NCBI GenBank assembly: GCA_030267565.1
Contig: BRXU01000024.1
Coordinates: 854,001-918,000, forward strand
DNA length: 64,000 nucleotides
Direction: 5' to 3'
Origin: Pleodorina starrii
Taxonomy: Eukaryota > Chlorophyta > Chlorophyceae > Chlamydomonadales > Volvocaceae
Shown here: one piece after another, positions 23,936-32,587 of the stretch
Layout: each line of letters opens with the position of its first letter
How positions within the stretch are numbered: position 1 is the stretch's first letter
Notes under the pieces: generated by a model
What the model saw: only the letters and a program-made list of their open reading frames with translations
The model's database searches: none
Told to the model about the DNA's origin: nothing
Position numbers and translations under genes: made by a program

Positions 23936-23956
23936 GGGGCCCAAGGCCGCGGCCGC
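23936..23956. repeat. Left target-site duplication of the LINE (21 bp)
   Basis: Begins GGGGCCCAAGGCCGCGGCC and is identical to 30515-30535. With one mismatch it can be extended 3 bases leftward. It lies within the Ala/Gly-coding host exon. Confidence 0.9.
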
Positions 23957-24009
23957 TGATGGGCCCCGTTGTTGGCCCCCGTTGTTGACCCCACGTGGCC
24001 CACGGCCCC

Positions 24010-25074
24010 ATGTGTGGTGGCCCGCGGCCGCCCATGTGTGTGGGGCCCACGGAGCAGCTGGGGCTCGAACGGCGGACAGCAGCCGCCGCGGAGCGCGCCG
24101 CCGCCGCGGAACGTGCCGCCGCCGCGGAACGTGCCGCCGCCGCGGAGCGTGCCGCCGCCGCGGAGCGCGCCGCCGCCGCGGAGCGCGCCGCCGCCGCGGA
24201 CGCGACCGCTACGGCCGGCACACCCGAAGGCCCTGCCAACACGGCGGCCCTAGCACACGAGGCCACAGTCCAGGCAGCCACCACGGCAGGCCCAGCCGAC
24301 GCGCGGCAACACCAGCAGGAGGAGCAGGCTGCGGCGCCCGCCAATGCGGACTCGGCCGAGGAGCATGCTGCCATCGCAGCGGAACCAGCCGTCGGTCAGC
24401 CACAGCAGCCGCCTCAGCAGCGGCAGCCGCAGCAGCAGCAGTTGACGCCGGCGGCACCCCGGAGAACGCCACGGCAAACCCAGCGTACACCTGGGGCAGG
24501 AAGCAGCTGCCCTACGGGGCTCGCCGCCACTGAGACGCCGACGGCGATGACCCCTGCTGACCCCAGCGCCAGTGCGCAGAAAGAGCGGGGGCGGCAGCGC
24601 TCGCCGTGCGAGACGAGCCCAGAGGAGGCCTCAGCCAGGAAACGACCCAGCCAGGGCCGCTGCATCGCGGACCTGACGGACGCGGAGATCCTGGCCAGAG
24701 CTGATGCCCGCCAGGCAAAAGGTGGCGGCGGATGGACGCGCAAAGTGGGCGAATCGGACGCAGCAGTCGTGCTCCGGCTGCGGGGTCGGAGTGCCAGGGT
24801 GAGAGGCACAGTCGGAGACGCAATGCGCGAAAAATCCGCCAACACGCGCCGGAAGCCAGCAGTGGACAGAACCCCCGCCTCGGCCTCCCGCCAGGCGCAC
24901 ACATGCAGCCTTAGCCCCTCCCAGCGCAGCAGTGCCAGCACCCCCGCGGCCAGCCTGCGTGCATTCAGCCTGGAGCTACGGCTATCCCAGGCCAGCCAAG
25001 ACGGCGCCCAGACTAACGCAGACCAACCCCCCCAGGCCCCGGCGGCGGCAACGCCGCTGGCTCCACAGCAATGA
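24010..25074 (+). CDS. LINE ORF1 protein
   Basis: About 354 residues from the first ATG of an open frame that begins near 23989; a second ATG lies at 24034. The N-terminal part has an 18-base in-frame repeat encoding ERAAAA, seven or so copies, likely a helical or coiled segment. A Gln-rich middle follows (QQPPQQRQPQQQQ), then a basic, Ser/Thr/Arg-rich C-terminal half containing CIADLTDAEILARADARQ. No CCHC knuckle or RRM could be identified. ORF1 proteins of LINEs typically bind the element RNA; that role is inferred from position. Its stop overlaps the ORF2 start as ATGA at 25071-25074, which suggests coupled termination and re-initiation. Confidence 0.75.
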   Translation: MCGGPRPPMCVGPTEQLGLERRTAAAAERAAAAERAAAAERAAAAERAAAAERAAAAERAAAADATATAGTPEGPANTAALAHEATVQAATTAGPADARQHQQEEQAAAPANADSAEEHAAIAAEPAVGQPQQPPQQRQPQQQQLTPAAPRRTPRQTQRTPGAGSSCPTGLAATETPTAMTPADPSASAQKERGRQRSPCETSPEEASARKRPSQGRCIADLTDAEILARADARQAKGGGGWTRKVGESDAAVVLRLRGRSARVRGTVGDAMREKSANTRRKPAVDRTPASASRQAHTCSLSPSQRSSASTPAASLRAFSLELRLSQASQDGAQTNADQPPQAPAAATPLAPQQ

Positions 25075-28000
25075 GAGCAGCAAGGGGTCAGGGAGGTCGG
25101 GCCCAATTAACCCGGCCACTGCGAGTGGCGTCCCATAACATGGGAGGCTTACGAGTGTGGGAGGCGCGCGCCGCAGCGCGCTTCGAAGCGGCGATGCAGC
25201 TTTGGGCCCAGCTCCAGCTCGACGTGGTGTGTCTGCAGGAGACTCACCACACCGGGGACCCGGACCGGAGCGCACTGGAGGCGGCCCTAACGGCCGCCGC
25301 AGACCGGCTCCACCAGCCGGGCTGGACCATAGCAGCGCACTCGTACTCAAACAGCCAACACACCGCGGGCGTGGCGATCCTCGTCCGTGCAAACCTCCTT
25401 CCCCCCCGCGCCATCGAGGCCCTCCCCGCGCCCGCCGGCGTGCCCGCGGGGTGGTTCACGGAGTGCAGATTTAAGTGGGGCGGACATCATGTGCGGGTCT
25501 GCAGCGTCTACTTCCCGCAGGCCGGGAGGGATGGCGCCGCGGGCCTGCGGCAACAGCTGTGTCAGGCAGGCCTGGCCCCCGCCGCCGCAGATGCGGCGGC
25601 AGATGGCTCGGTACTGCTGTGGTGCGGCGATTTCAACTTTGTGGAGAACCCGGCCCTGGACTGCCCCAGTCCGGACCTGCGTGCAGCAGACGCGGCCCCA
25701 TCCATGCAGCTGCAGGAGGCGGCGGCGGCCGCAGGGATGGTGGACAGCTTTCGCACGCTGCACCCCCAGCGCCGTGAGTTCACGTACCTATACCGGGGAC
25801 CGCGGCCTGGGGGCTCTCGCCTGGACCGCATCTACCTGCCTGAGGCGGCCTGCCCATACCTCGCGAAAGCGTACATCAACGTCACCTCGCCGTCTGACCA
25901 TCGGCTCGCCATCGCCCACATTGCAGCCCGCCAACCGCCCCCCAACACCAATCTCCCGCGCCGCCTCCGCCTCCACTGCCTAGCGCATGCGGACCTGAAA
26001 CGCAGCCTGGGCGACTGGCTAGACGAGGAAGTGGGAGCGGCCCCCACCGGCGGTGAGCACCCGCAGCAGGCCGTGCTGGACTGGTGGCCGGCGTTCAAAC
26101 GCCGGCTCACAGCCCAGGTGGCCCGGCTCAACCGAGAAGCACAAACGCGCCGCGTCCGGCCAGCCGCCAGCGTGCAGCAGCTAGCGGCGGCAGCACAGGA
26201 CGCCGCCAGCGCCCTGGACGCCGACCCCTCCAACGAGGAACGGCTGGCGGCGGCAGTGGAGGCGCAGGTGGCAGTGCAGAAGGGCATGCGGGCCGCGGCC
26301 AACGAGGCGGCCCGGGACGCCCGGCGGAACCGGATCAGTGAAGGCGAGCGCCCCTCCAGGGCCCTCACCGCCCTCATCCGGGAACAGAGCGATGGCGGCA
26401 ACGGGGGCGGCCCCGGCCCCTCCATGCTGCGCGACCCCCGCACGGGCCAGCTGGTCAGCGACGCCAGGCGACTGCCGCAGATCATCGCCAACTTCTGGCA
26501 GGACGTCAGCGCCCTGCCATTGGAGGCCGAGCTGCCGGCATCGGTGAAGCAGCAGGCGCAGGCCCAGGTCCTGGAGGCCCTCCGAGACCACCCGCTGCGA
26601 CTGCCGGCAGACCCGGAAGACCCAGTCGGCCGGGCCCAAGTGGGCAGCACCGAGGTGGCCGCGGCTCTCAAGGCCACGCCGCGCGGAAAAGCGCCGGGGT
26701 GGGATGGCCTGCCCGCGGAGCTCTACCGGGCCTTCCAGCGGCAGTTCGCCCCCCTTCTGGCTGACCTATACACCGCCATCGGCACCACAGGCAACATGCC
26801 CGCGCGGTTCACCGAGGGCATCATCAAGGTGCTCTATAAAAAGGGCGACCCCACACAGCCAGGCAACTACCGCCCCATCACCCTGCTCAACACGGACTAC
26901 CGCATCCTCGCCAAAGTCATGGCAAATAGGCTTGGCCCCGCCCTGAATGCCGCGATCTCTGCGGAGCAAACGGCCTTCCTCCCGGGGCGACACATTGGCG
27001 CCAGCATCTTCACCCTCCGCTACCTTCCCCACCTCCTCCGACGCCAGGGACGCAACGCGCTGGTCGCCTTCCTCGACTTTGCCAAAGCCTACGATACGGT
27101 CCACCGGGACTTTCTAGTGGCAGCGATGGCGGAGCTGGGTGCGTCCGAACAGCTCCGAAAGTGGGTACAGACGCTGTTGGCGGACACGCAGGCCCGGGCG
27201 CTGGTGGGGGGGAGGCAGTCAGAGCCGGTCAGCATGGCGGCGGGCGTCCGACAAGGCTGCCCGCTCGCCCCGCTCCTCTACCTCTTCGTCGCGCAAGCGC
27301 TGCTGTCATGGCTACAACGCAAGGGGCTGGGCATTCGCCTGGACCCAGCAGATGCCGAACTAACCACGGCGGTGCAGTTTGCGGACGACGGAGAGGTGTT
27401 CCTGGAGGGCGACCACACCGTCCAAGCCTTCCTCGACGCCACGGAGACGTTTGCGCAGGCCACCGGACAGCGGCTAAACCGCGACAAAGTGGAGCTCCTG
27501 AGAGTTGGCCACCTGCCGGCACAGCCGCAGCAGCCACCCCAGCAGACCCCACCTCAGCAGCCGCCAGGCCCGCCGGAAGCCGACGCCCAGCTCCCACCGC
27601 CCGCGCCGCCGCCTCCAGCACCAGCCCCGCCGCAAGCGCCAGCACCAGCCCATGCGCCCGCAGTGCCAAACATCCAGGGCCTGCGCCTGGTGCCTGCCGC
27701 GACCGCGCTCGGAGCTGGCTTCTCAAATAACCCAACAGGCCAGCAATCCAACTGGCACCGCGCCGGGGAGGAGATCCGCAAGCGGATACACCGCGTCACC
27801 AGACTTCGGCTGTCGGTGTTCGGCAGCTGCAACCTCATATCGGCATACGCCTTACAGATCAGGACGTACCACTGGGAGCACGGCGGCCGAGGAGGGGGGG
27901 AAGAGGCCCGCCAGGTGGAGAGATGGGCAGCACAGGCAGGCGACCGCAGGGTCAGCCCCATCACGCCATGTCAGCGCCTCACCGGCCTCCCAGGGCAGCT

Positions 28001-29648
28001 CATGTGGGGCGCGGCGCGAGACGGCGGATGCGGGCTGCTGCCGCTCACCCTGCACACCCGCGCACGGGAGGCGGTGAAGGCGGCCAAGCTCGCCCGGACC
28101 GCCAGCCAGCCAGCAGACAACGCCCACTCGTCGGTACGAACGTTCGCCCAGCTGCTCCGTGGCTACCACCCGCTGCTGAGCCCCGGATCCGTGCTCACCA
28201 CGGGTGTGGCGCAGGGAGGGATACCCCACCCAGGAACAGACCCCCTGCCCGCAGACGTCACGACACTCCTCGTCGCCCTCAGCTACCTCCCCCCCGTGCA
28301 AGATGTGGACACGACGCCGCTGCCGGCCGCCGGGGACTGGTGCCTTAATATCCCACTTTGGGGCAACCCCCTTCTGCCGAACGGTGCGCAACCGACCAGC
28401 GGGGCAGCGGCAGCGGGGGATGCAGCGGACGCGCAGGCGGCAGATCCGGACTTCGCGCCCGAGGAGGAGGACAGGGACATGGCTCCCAACCCGCTTCCTA
28501 GGCCAGGACTAGAGAGCCGCCACAGGCGTCTGGCGGCATGCAGGGCGTTGCGCACGGTGGGTGACCTAATGAGGGTGACGCAGGCCGCCGCATCCGCCCC
28601 GCGAGCAGCTGGCGAGTGGGAGGCCTGGGTAACAGCCAACCTTGACCCCAGCGACCCGACAGGCTTCAGGCGGACGACGACCATCGACGCCATCAACCGC
28701 CTCACGGCGGATATTAGCCCGGAATGGCGTGCAGCAGCAGCGACGGTGCTGGCGCACCCGGAACGCGCGACAGGGCTGGATACGGAGGAGACGATACGAG
28801 CTCGGTTCGTGAGGCGGGTGGGCTGGCGGTTTGGGGGGTCACTCAGCATCAAGCTGCGCGACCTCTCCGTCCGCCAAGCCACTCAACTGCAGATGCAGCC
28901 AGTAACGGAGCGCCGAGCCCGCCTGCACGCAGCCTACGAGCGGGAAGCCCGGGAGCAACCCGCAGCGGCAGCAGCAACAGCAGGAGCCCACCCGCCGGGA
29001 CATCAGCCAGCCGCCGCCGAAGTGGCGCCAGCAGCAGGCGTACTGGCAATGCTCCGGCGAATGTGGCCCATCAAATGGGAGCGCGAACACTTTGAGACGC
29101 TCTGGCGGTTGGCACAGGACGGCGTGCCGCTCCCCGGCAACAGCCACATCAGGGGAGCGGCACCAGAACAATGCAAGTGCGGCGCGTACGGGGGAGCCGG
29201 CCCACACGCATGCTCGCCGCGTGCACACCACTTCTGGGAGTGCCCGGTGGCGCAAGCGGTGGTGCAGCAGATCGCCGCCCACGTGCCCGGGCCCATCACC
29301 CGGGCAAACGTGTGGCTGGCGGAGCCACCGCCAGGCGTGCAGCAGTGCGTGTGGGACGTGATCTGCCTGGCGGCACTCACGGCCATGGAACGGGCGCGCG
29401 TGGGGCTGTGGGCAGTCAGGAACTCGCCTACCGCCCCGGATGCCCCAGACCCAGTCGAGGTGGCCAAGGCGCGCGCAGCGCTAGATTTTTGGCAGCGTGT
29501 GCGGGGGTTTGCGGAGCTAGACGTGCCAAGGCGGGGATGGGAGTGGGTAGGGCCTGACCATCCCATCCTGGCGGTGGTCAACGGCCACTTTCAGTGTGTG
29601 CAGCACGCAGGGATGGGTATGGAGGGAGAGGGAGGGGTCGTGGAGTGA
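25071..29648 (+). CDS. LINE ORF2: AP-like endonuclease and reverse transcriptase
   Basis: An intact frame of 1525 residues. Residues ~20-285 form an endonuclease/exonuclease/phosphatase fold: SHNMGGL, CLQETHH, LLWCGDFNF and SDHRLAIAH supply the metal and catalytic positions. The reverse transcriptase spans about residues 520-800, with GKAPGWDGLPAELY, YRPITLLNTDYRILAK, ALVAFLDFAKAYDTVHR, VRQGCPLAPLLYLF and the active-site block FADDGE. A Pro/Ala/Gln linker follows at ~815-865. Near residue 1366 there is a Cys/His cluster (CKCG...HACS...HHFWECPVA) typical of the zinc-binding end of LINE reverse transcriptases. The protein nicks DNA and copies element RNA at the nick. No inactivating change was seen. 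Confidence 0.95.
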   Translation: MRAARGQGGRAQLTRPLRVASHNMGGLRVWEARAAARFEAAMQLWAQLQLDVVCLQETHHTGDPDRSALEAALTAAADRLHQPGWTIAAHSYSNSQHTAGVAILVRANLLPPRAIEALPAPAGVPAGWFTECRFKWGGHHVRVCSVYFPQAGRDGAAGLRQQLCQAGLAPAAADAAADGSVLLWCGDFNFVENPALDCPSPDLRAADAAPSMQLQEAAAAAGMVDSFRTLHPQRREFTYLYRGPRPGGSRLDRIYLPEAACPYLAKAYINVTSPSDHRLAIAHIAARQPPPNTNLPRRLRLHCLAHADLKRSLGDWLDEEVGAAPTGGEHPQQAVLDWWPAFKRRLTAQVARLNREAQTRRVRPAASVQQLAAAAQDAASALDADPSNEERLAAAVEAQVAVQKGMRAAANEAARDARRNRISEGERPSRALTALIREQSDGGNGGGPGPSMLRDPRTGQLVSDARRLPQIIANFWQDVSALPLEAELPASVKQQAQAQVLEALRDHPLRLPADPEDPVGRAQVGSTEVAAALKATPRGKAPGWDGLPAELYRAFQRQFAPLLADLYTAIGTTGNMPARFTEGIIKVLYKKGDPTQPGNYRPITLLNTDYRILAKVMANRLGPALNAAISAEQTAFLPGRHIGASIFTLRYLPHLLRRQGRNALVAFLDFAKAYDTVHRDFLVAAMAELGASEQLRKWVQTLLADTQARALVGGRQSEPVSMAAGVRQGCPLAPLLYLFVAQALLSWLQRKGLGIRLDPADAELTTAVQFADDGEVFLEGDHTVQAFLDATETFAQATGQRLNRDKVELLRVGHLPAQPQQPPQQTPPQQPPGPPEADAQLPPPAPPPPAPAPPQAPAPAHAPAVPNIQGLRLVPAATALGAGFSNNPTGQQSNWHRAGEEIRKRIHRVTRLRLSVFGSCNLISAYALQIRTYHWEHGGRGGGEEARQVERWAAQAGDRRVSPITPCQRLTGLPGQLMWGAARDGGCGLLPLTLHTRAREAVKAAKLARTASQPADNAHSSVRTFAQLLRGYHPLLSPGSVLTTGVAQGGIPHPGTDPLPADVTTLLVALSYLPPVQDVDTTPLPAAGDWCLNIPLWGNPLLPNGAQPTSGAAAAGDAADAQAADPDFAPEEEDRDMAPNPLPRPGLESRHRRLAACRALRTVGDLMRVTQAAASAPRAAGEWEAWVTANLDPSDPTGFRRTTTIDAINRLTADISPEWRAAAATVLAHPERATGLDTEETIRARFVRRVGWRFGGSLSIKLRDLSVRQATQLQMQPVTERRARLHAAYEREAREQPAAAAATAGAHPPGHQPAAAEVAPAAGVLAMLRRMWPIKWEREHFETLWRLAQDGVPLPGNSHIRGAAPEQCKCGAYGGAGPHACSPRAHHFWECPVAQAVVQQIAAHVPGPITRANVWLAEPPPGVQQCVWDVICLAALTAMERARVGLWAVRNSPTAPDAPDPVEVAKARAALDFWQRVRGFAELDVPRRGWEWVGPDHPILAVVNGHFQCVQHAGMGMEGEGGVVE

Positions 29649-30452
29649 GGGGATGAAGGGGCTTTAGGGGTGAGGGAGGGAACTTAGGGCGTCGAGGCAG
29701 GGAGGCGTGAGAGGAGGGGAGGTGGGGGGGGTCCTTCGGGTCCGAGAGGACTTAGGGTGCAGAGACCGCCGCGGGCTGCCTTTTGTAGGCGAGGGAGGCT
29801 TTAGGGAGCGGATATAGCGAGAGTGAGGCGAGTTGGCGAGGTGCCGCCTAGTGCGAACTATAGCTCCGTCACCTAGCCCGCTGCCGCAAGGCCCGCTCCC
29901 GACCTCCTGCCGCGTCGAGGCCAAGCGGCGCTCTGGAGCTCGGCCTCTAGGGGCCACCCCCCGGCCTCTCCGGGGCCGTCGTAGTAGGAGTAGTAGCAGG
30001 GGTAGGGCGCGCGCTGTCTTGGGTTCTCCTTTGGTGCTGACCGCCCACGAGCCGGACCAAGCTCGGGGCAGGTTCTCAGCGCTTTGTTTTCGCGCCTAGA
30101 GGAGCACCGCCAGCCGGTAGCAGGCCGGCCGGGCGCCCCGGCGCTGCAAGGACTTCAGGGCGGGCAGGACAGCGCGGGCGCCGCGTAGTGCGCCGGCGCG
30201 ACTGCTGTTTGTGCGGACGAAGGGCCCAGCTGCCGTATAAGGCAGGCTGTGAGCTCAAGCCTTTGGGGAGCCGCTGCGCCGTACACCCGTATATGGGGTG
30301 TATGACGCAGCCAGCTCTGCGTCGAGCAGGAGGGGGTAGCGGCCCCTCACGCCCTTCTCCCACCGCAAGGGGGAGAGTGCTTAGGCGGTCTTTCCGTCGG
30401 GGCTGGGTTAGCAGCCCCTGGCCAGCGTCAGGGCCCGGTCAGATACTGTAAC

Positions 30453-30453
<1 letters not shown>

Positions 30454-30511
<58 letters not shown>
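30454..30511. repeat. (AC)n tail of the LINE
   Basis: 58 bases of alternating AC directly after GATACTGTAACG. The truncated copy has the same junction followed by 74 bases of AC, so the dinucleotide tail is part of the element's mode of insertion. Confidence 0.9.
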
Positions 30512-30513
<2 letters not shown>

Positions 30514-30514
30514 T

Positions 30515-30535
30515 GGGGCCCAAGGCCGCGGCCGC
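30515..30535. repeat. Right target-site duplication of the LINE (21 bp)
   Basis: Identical to 23936-23956. Host exon sequence continues directly afterwards with GGCGGCCCCGATCGG. Confidence 0.9.
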
Positions 30536-31097
30536 GGCGGCCCCGATCGGTGATGCGCCAGGGCCCGCCGGCGGCCCTTGGCCGGCAGAGTCCGGGCGGG
30601 AAGCGGGGGCGCAGGGCCATGCGCCGGGGCCGGAGACGTCGGGGCCTGGCCCGGCGGTGCTGACGATACGCGCGGGGCGGCCGCGGGCTCGGGGCTTGGG
30701 GCTGGCGGCGGGGGTGAAGAGCGAGCGGGACGCCGCCGGCGCGGCGGTGGGGCCCAGGCCTGTGTTGGTGCCTGGTTCCGGAGCTGGCCTGACGGGGAGA
30801 GCCCCAGCGCCGGCAAGGGTGTCAGCGGCGGACCAAGGAGCGCGGGGAGGTCCCGTGGAATGGGAGGGCGCAGCGGCAGCGGCAGCGGGGCCGGGGATGA
30901 GGTCGGGGGTGGGGCTAGGGCGGGGGGCGGGCAAGGTGAGGGGATGCCGACGGGGGCGGCAGGATCACAACACCATGCCCGCTGTCGGCGAGGGTCGCTC
31001 AAGTTGTACGCTTCGTGTAGCAGAGTGGCTGCAGAGGCGTACACCCAATGTCCACCCTGACTGGGTCAACCGGTGTCTCTTGACACCAAGATCTTGA

Positions 31098-32587
31098 GTA
31101 TCGTCGCATTGCCACTGTTACGAGAGCCATGACTATGTGCTACGGTAATCCCTTTTCACTGTCGTGTATCTGCGGAGATCTCGAAAGCGTCATAAACGGG
31201 GGGCAGGGCAGGTAGCGGGGCATTGCATCGCATGGATCGAGGAACGCGAGGGCCGGCCGCCCGTCCTGAATAGCGGTGACTAGAGTGTGACCGTGGCATC
31301 TGAGTATGCATGAGGCGGGAAACGTGAAGGCTCCGCCCGCCGCCGCCCCCGCCGCCAGGGTAAGAACGGCCCCAGATCCCTGTCATGACTGCGGTGCTTG
31401 GCGACCGGCTACGTGGCAACAGCCGCTTTACGCGCACAGCGTCATAATTGCATGATCCGCTCATGTCCCCGAACCACGACAAGGTACCGTACCGTCGGAC
31501 AAGCTGGACACGCCGCAACCCTAAGGATCAGACACACGCTGGCACCCACCCACCCACCCTCGCTGGGCGCGTTGGGCGCGTTGCTTTTCCCGGTATTTGC
31601 TCATTTGCTTCATTTGGCAGCGGATCCCGACCAACAGGCGCCTGTTGGCCCACGCGACCCACACACATGTACACACGGACGCCCGGGTCATTCGCCGGGG
31701 AGGACCATCACACGCGGTCATGTTTTGTCAAGCCGTACGGCGCCTTGCGAAGGCCCCAACCCCACGTCTCACAATTGCAGTGAGAGACTTGCGTGTTCCG
31801 TTCCAGGGCAACTGGTGACAGCAGTACGGAGTAGTGCGGGATACGGCAGTCTCGTGACGTGACGTGGCGTGACGTGACGTGACACCCGGGCATCTGGAGG
31901 GAGCCCTGCGAAGAGCTGCATCTCCCCATCTGGGTGAACCAGCGGCAGCCCGAGCTCCTCCAACTGGCCATTGACGGCATCGCCACTTGGCCCAACTGGA
32001 CCAAGCCAACACGATCAAGAAGCGACGAAGGCTGGCACAACGCAGCGAGGCAGCCAACCAGTGGGCACGTGTTACGAACTTTGACCCCTTTCTTCTCCTT
32101 CTTCTGTCAATCTCTGGGTGGGTGTTTGCTGTTTGGGTCCATCCGTAGTCCGTAGATCAGTCTAGTCCCCAGCACCCATCCAGGCAAACGACTGGCAGCT
32201 TGCTGGTTACGGCAGCTCCGCCCCGCGGTGCGATCTCGGGGGAGCTGCTCACTCATGACTCATCTCGGGGGGGCTGCCCCTCGTGGACGCCCCTCACCCG
32301 CCGGCGACCCGACCCGACCCGACCCGACCCGACCCGACCCGACCCGACCGCCCATCCCTGGCTCGGCTAGGCAATAGGTGCGGCCTAACACAGGCCCCTT
32401 TCCGGCCACCGCCACCACCACCACCGTCACCCGCCCCACAGGGCCTCTCTCCACCAGCCTCACACCCCCTTCGTCGTACACCTTTGCCGTGGCGCTAATC
32501 CCTGACCAGTCGCTGTCCGCAGACAAACCCAGTCACCCGGGTACCGGTACCGGTACCGGTACACCCCCGGTACCGGCCCCATGTGCT
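31098..32587. other. Intergenic between the disrupted host gene and the convergent minus-strand gene
   Basis: I see no secure gene. A (GACCC)n-type run lies at 32308-32348. On the minus strand, 32526-32380 reads as a plausible exon (SDWSGISATAKVYDEGGVRLVERG). This could be an alternative 3' exon of the neighbouring gene if a CAG/GTCGCA donor near 32620 is used. A short forward frame near 31920-32010 (LPIWVNQRQPELLQLAIDG) also looks protein-like but has no partner. Confidence 0.4.

Larger units (their letters stand above)
23957..30514 (+). mobile_element. Full-length two-ORF LINE retrotransposon
   Basis: A 6.56-kb element bounded by a 21-bp target duplication. Order: short 5' UTR, ORF1 (24010-25074), ORF2 with endonuclease and reverse transcriptase (25071-29648), a ~0.8-kb 3' UTR, a TGTAA signal directly before the end, and an (AC)n tail at 30454-30511 instead of poly(A). 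Both ORFs are intact, and the 3' end is almost identical to the truncated copy at 14907, so the family has moved recently. Endonuclease plus a single reverse transcriptase without an RNase H that I can see suggests an L1-like group; the exact clade cannot be assigned by eye. Confidence 0.95.
22941..31097 (+). pseudogene. Hypothetical host gene disrupted by a LINE insertion and frame breaks
   Basis: Coding-like pieces: the ATG at 22941 (MQPAQAVSQDEKLSDFSDDY), then an acidic stretch in a different frame from ~23038 (SLLDSGDEGEEEAQRSGD); an exon from 23768 after CCCCGCAG (RNIQQRVLQIHTAQQ, then Ala-rich); and, beyond the LINE, 30536-30935 with a clean AAG/GTGAGG donor and a possible last exon 31035-31097 (PNVHPDWVNRCLL). 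The first two pieces need a one-base frame change with no room for an intron. The frame entering the target duplication from the left also meets a stop just to its right, whereas the open frame on the right differs. Together with the insertion this suggests a dead allele, unless my exon choices are wrong. The end VHPDWVNRC is reminiscent of the last helix of a BRCT domain, a weak hint only. I cannot name the family. Confidence 0.45.

Noticed and set aside
25071..29648. A second full LINE or a Dualen-type element with an extra endonuclease
   Set aside because: ORF2 shows one N-terminal endonuclease and one reverse transcriptase, with a Cys/His tail. No second nuclease motif or RNase H was found.
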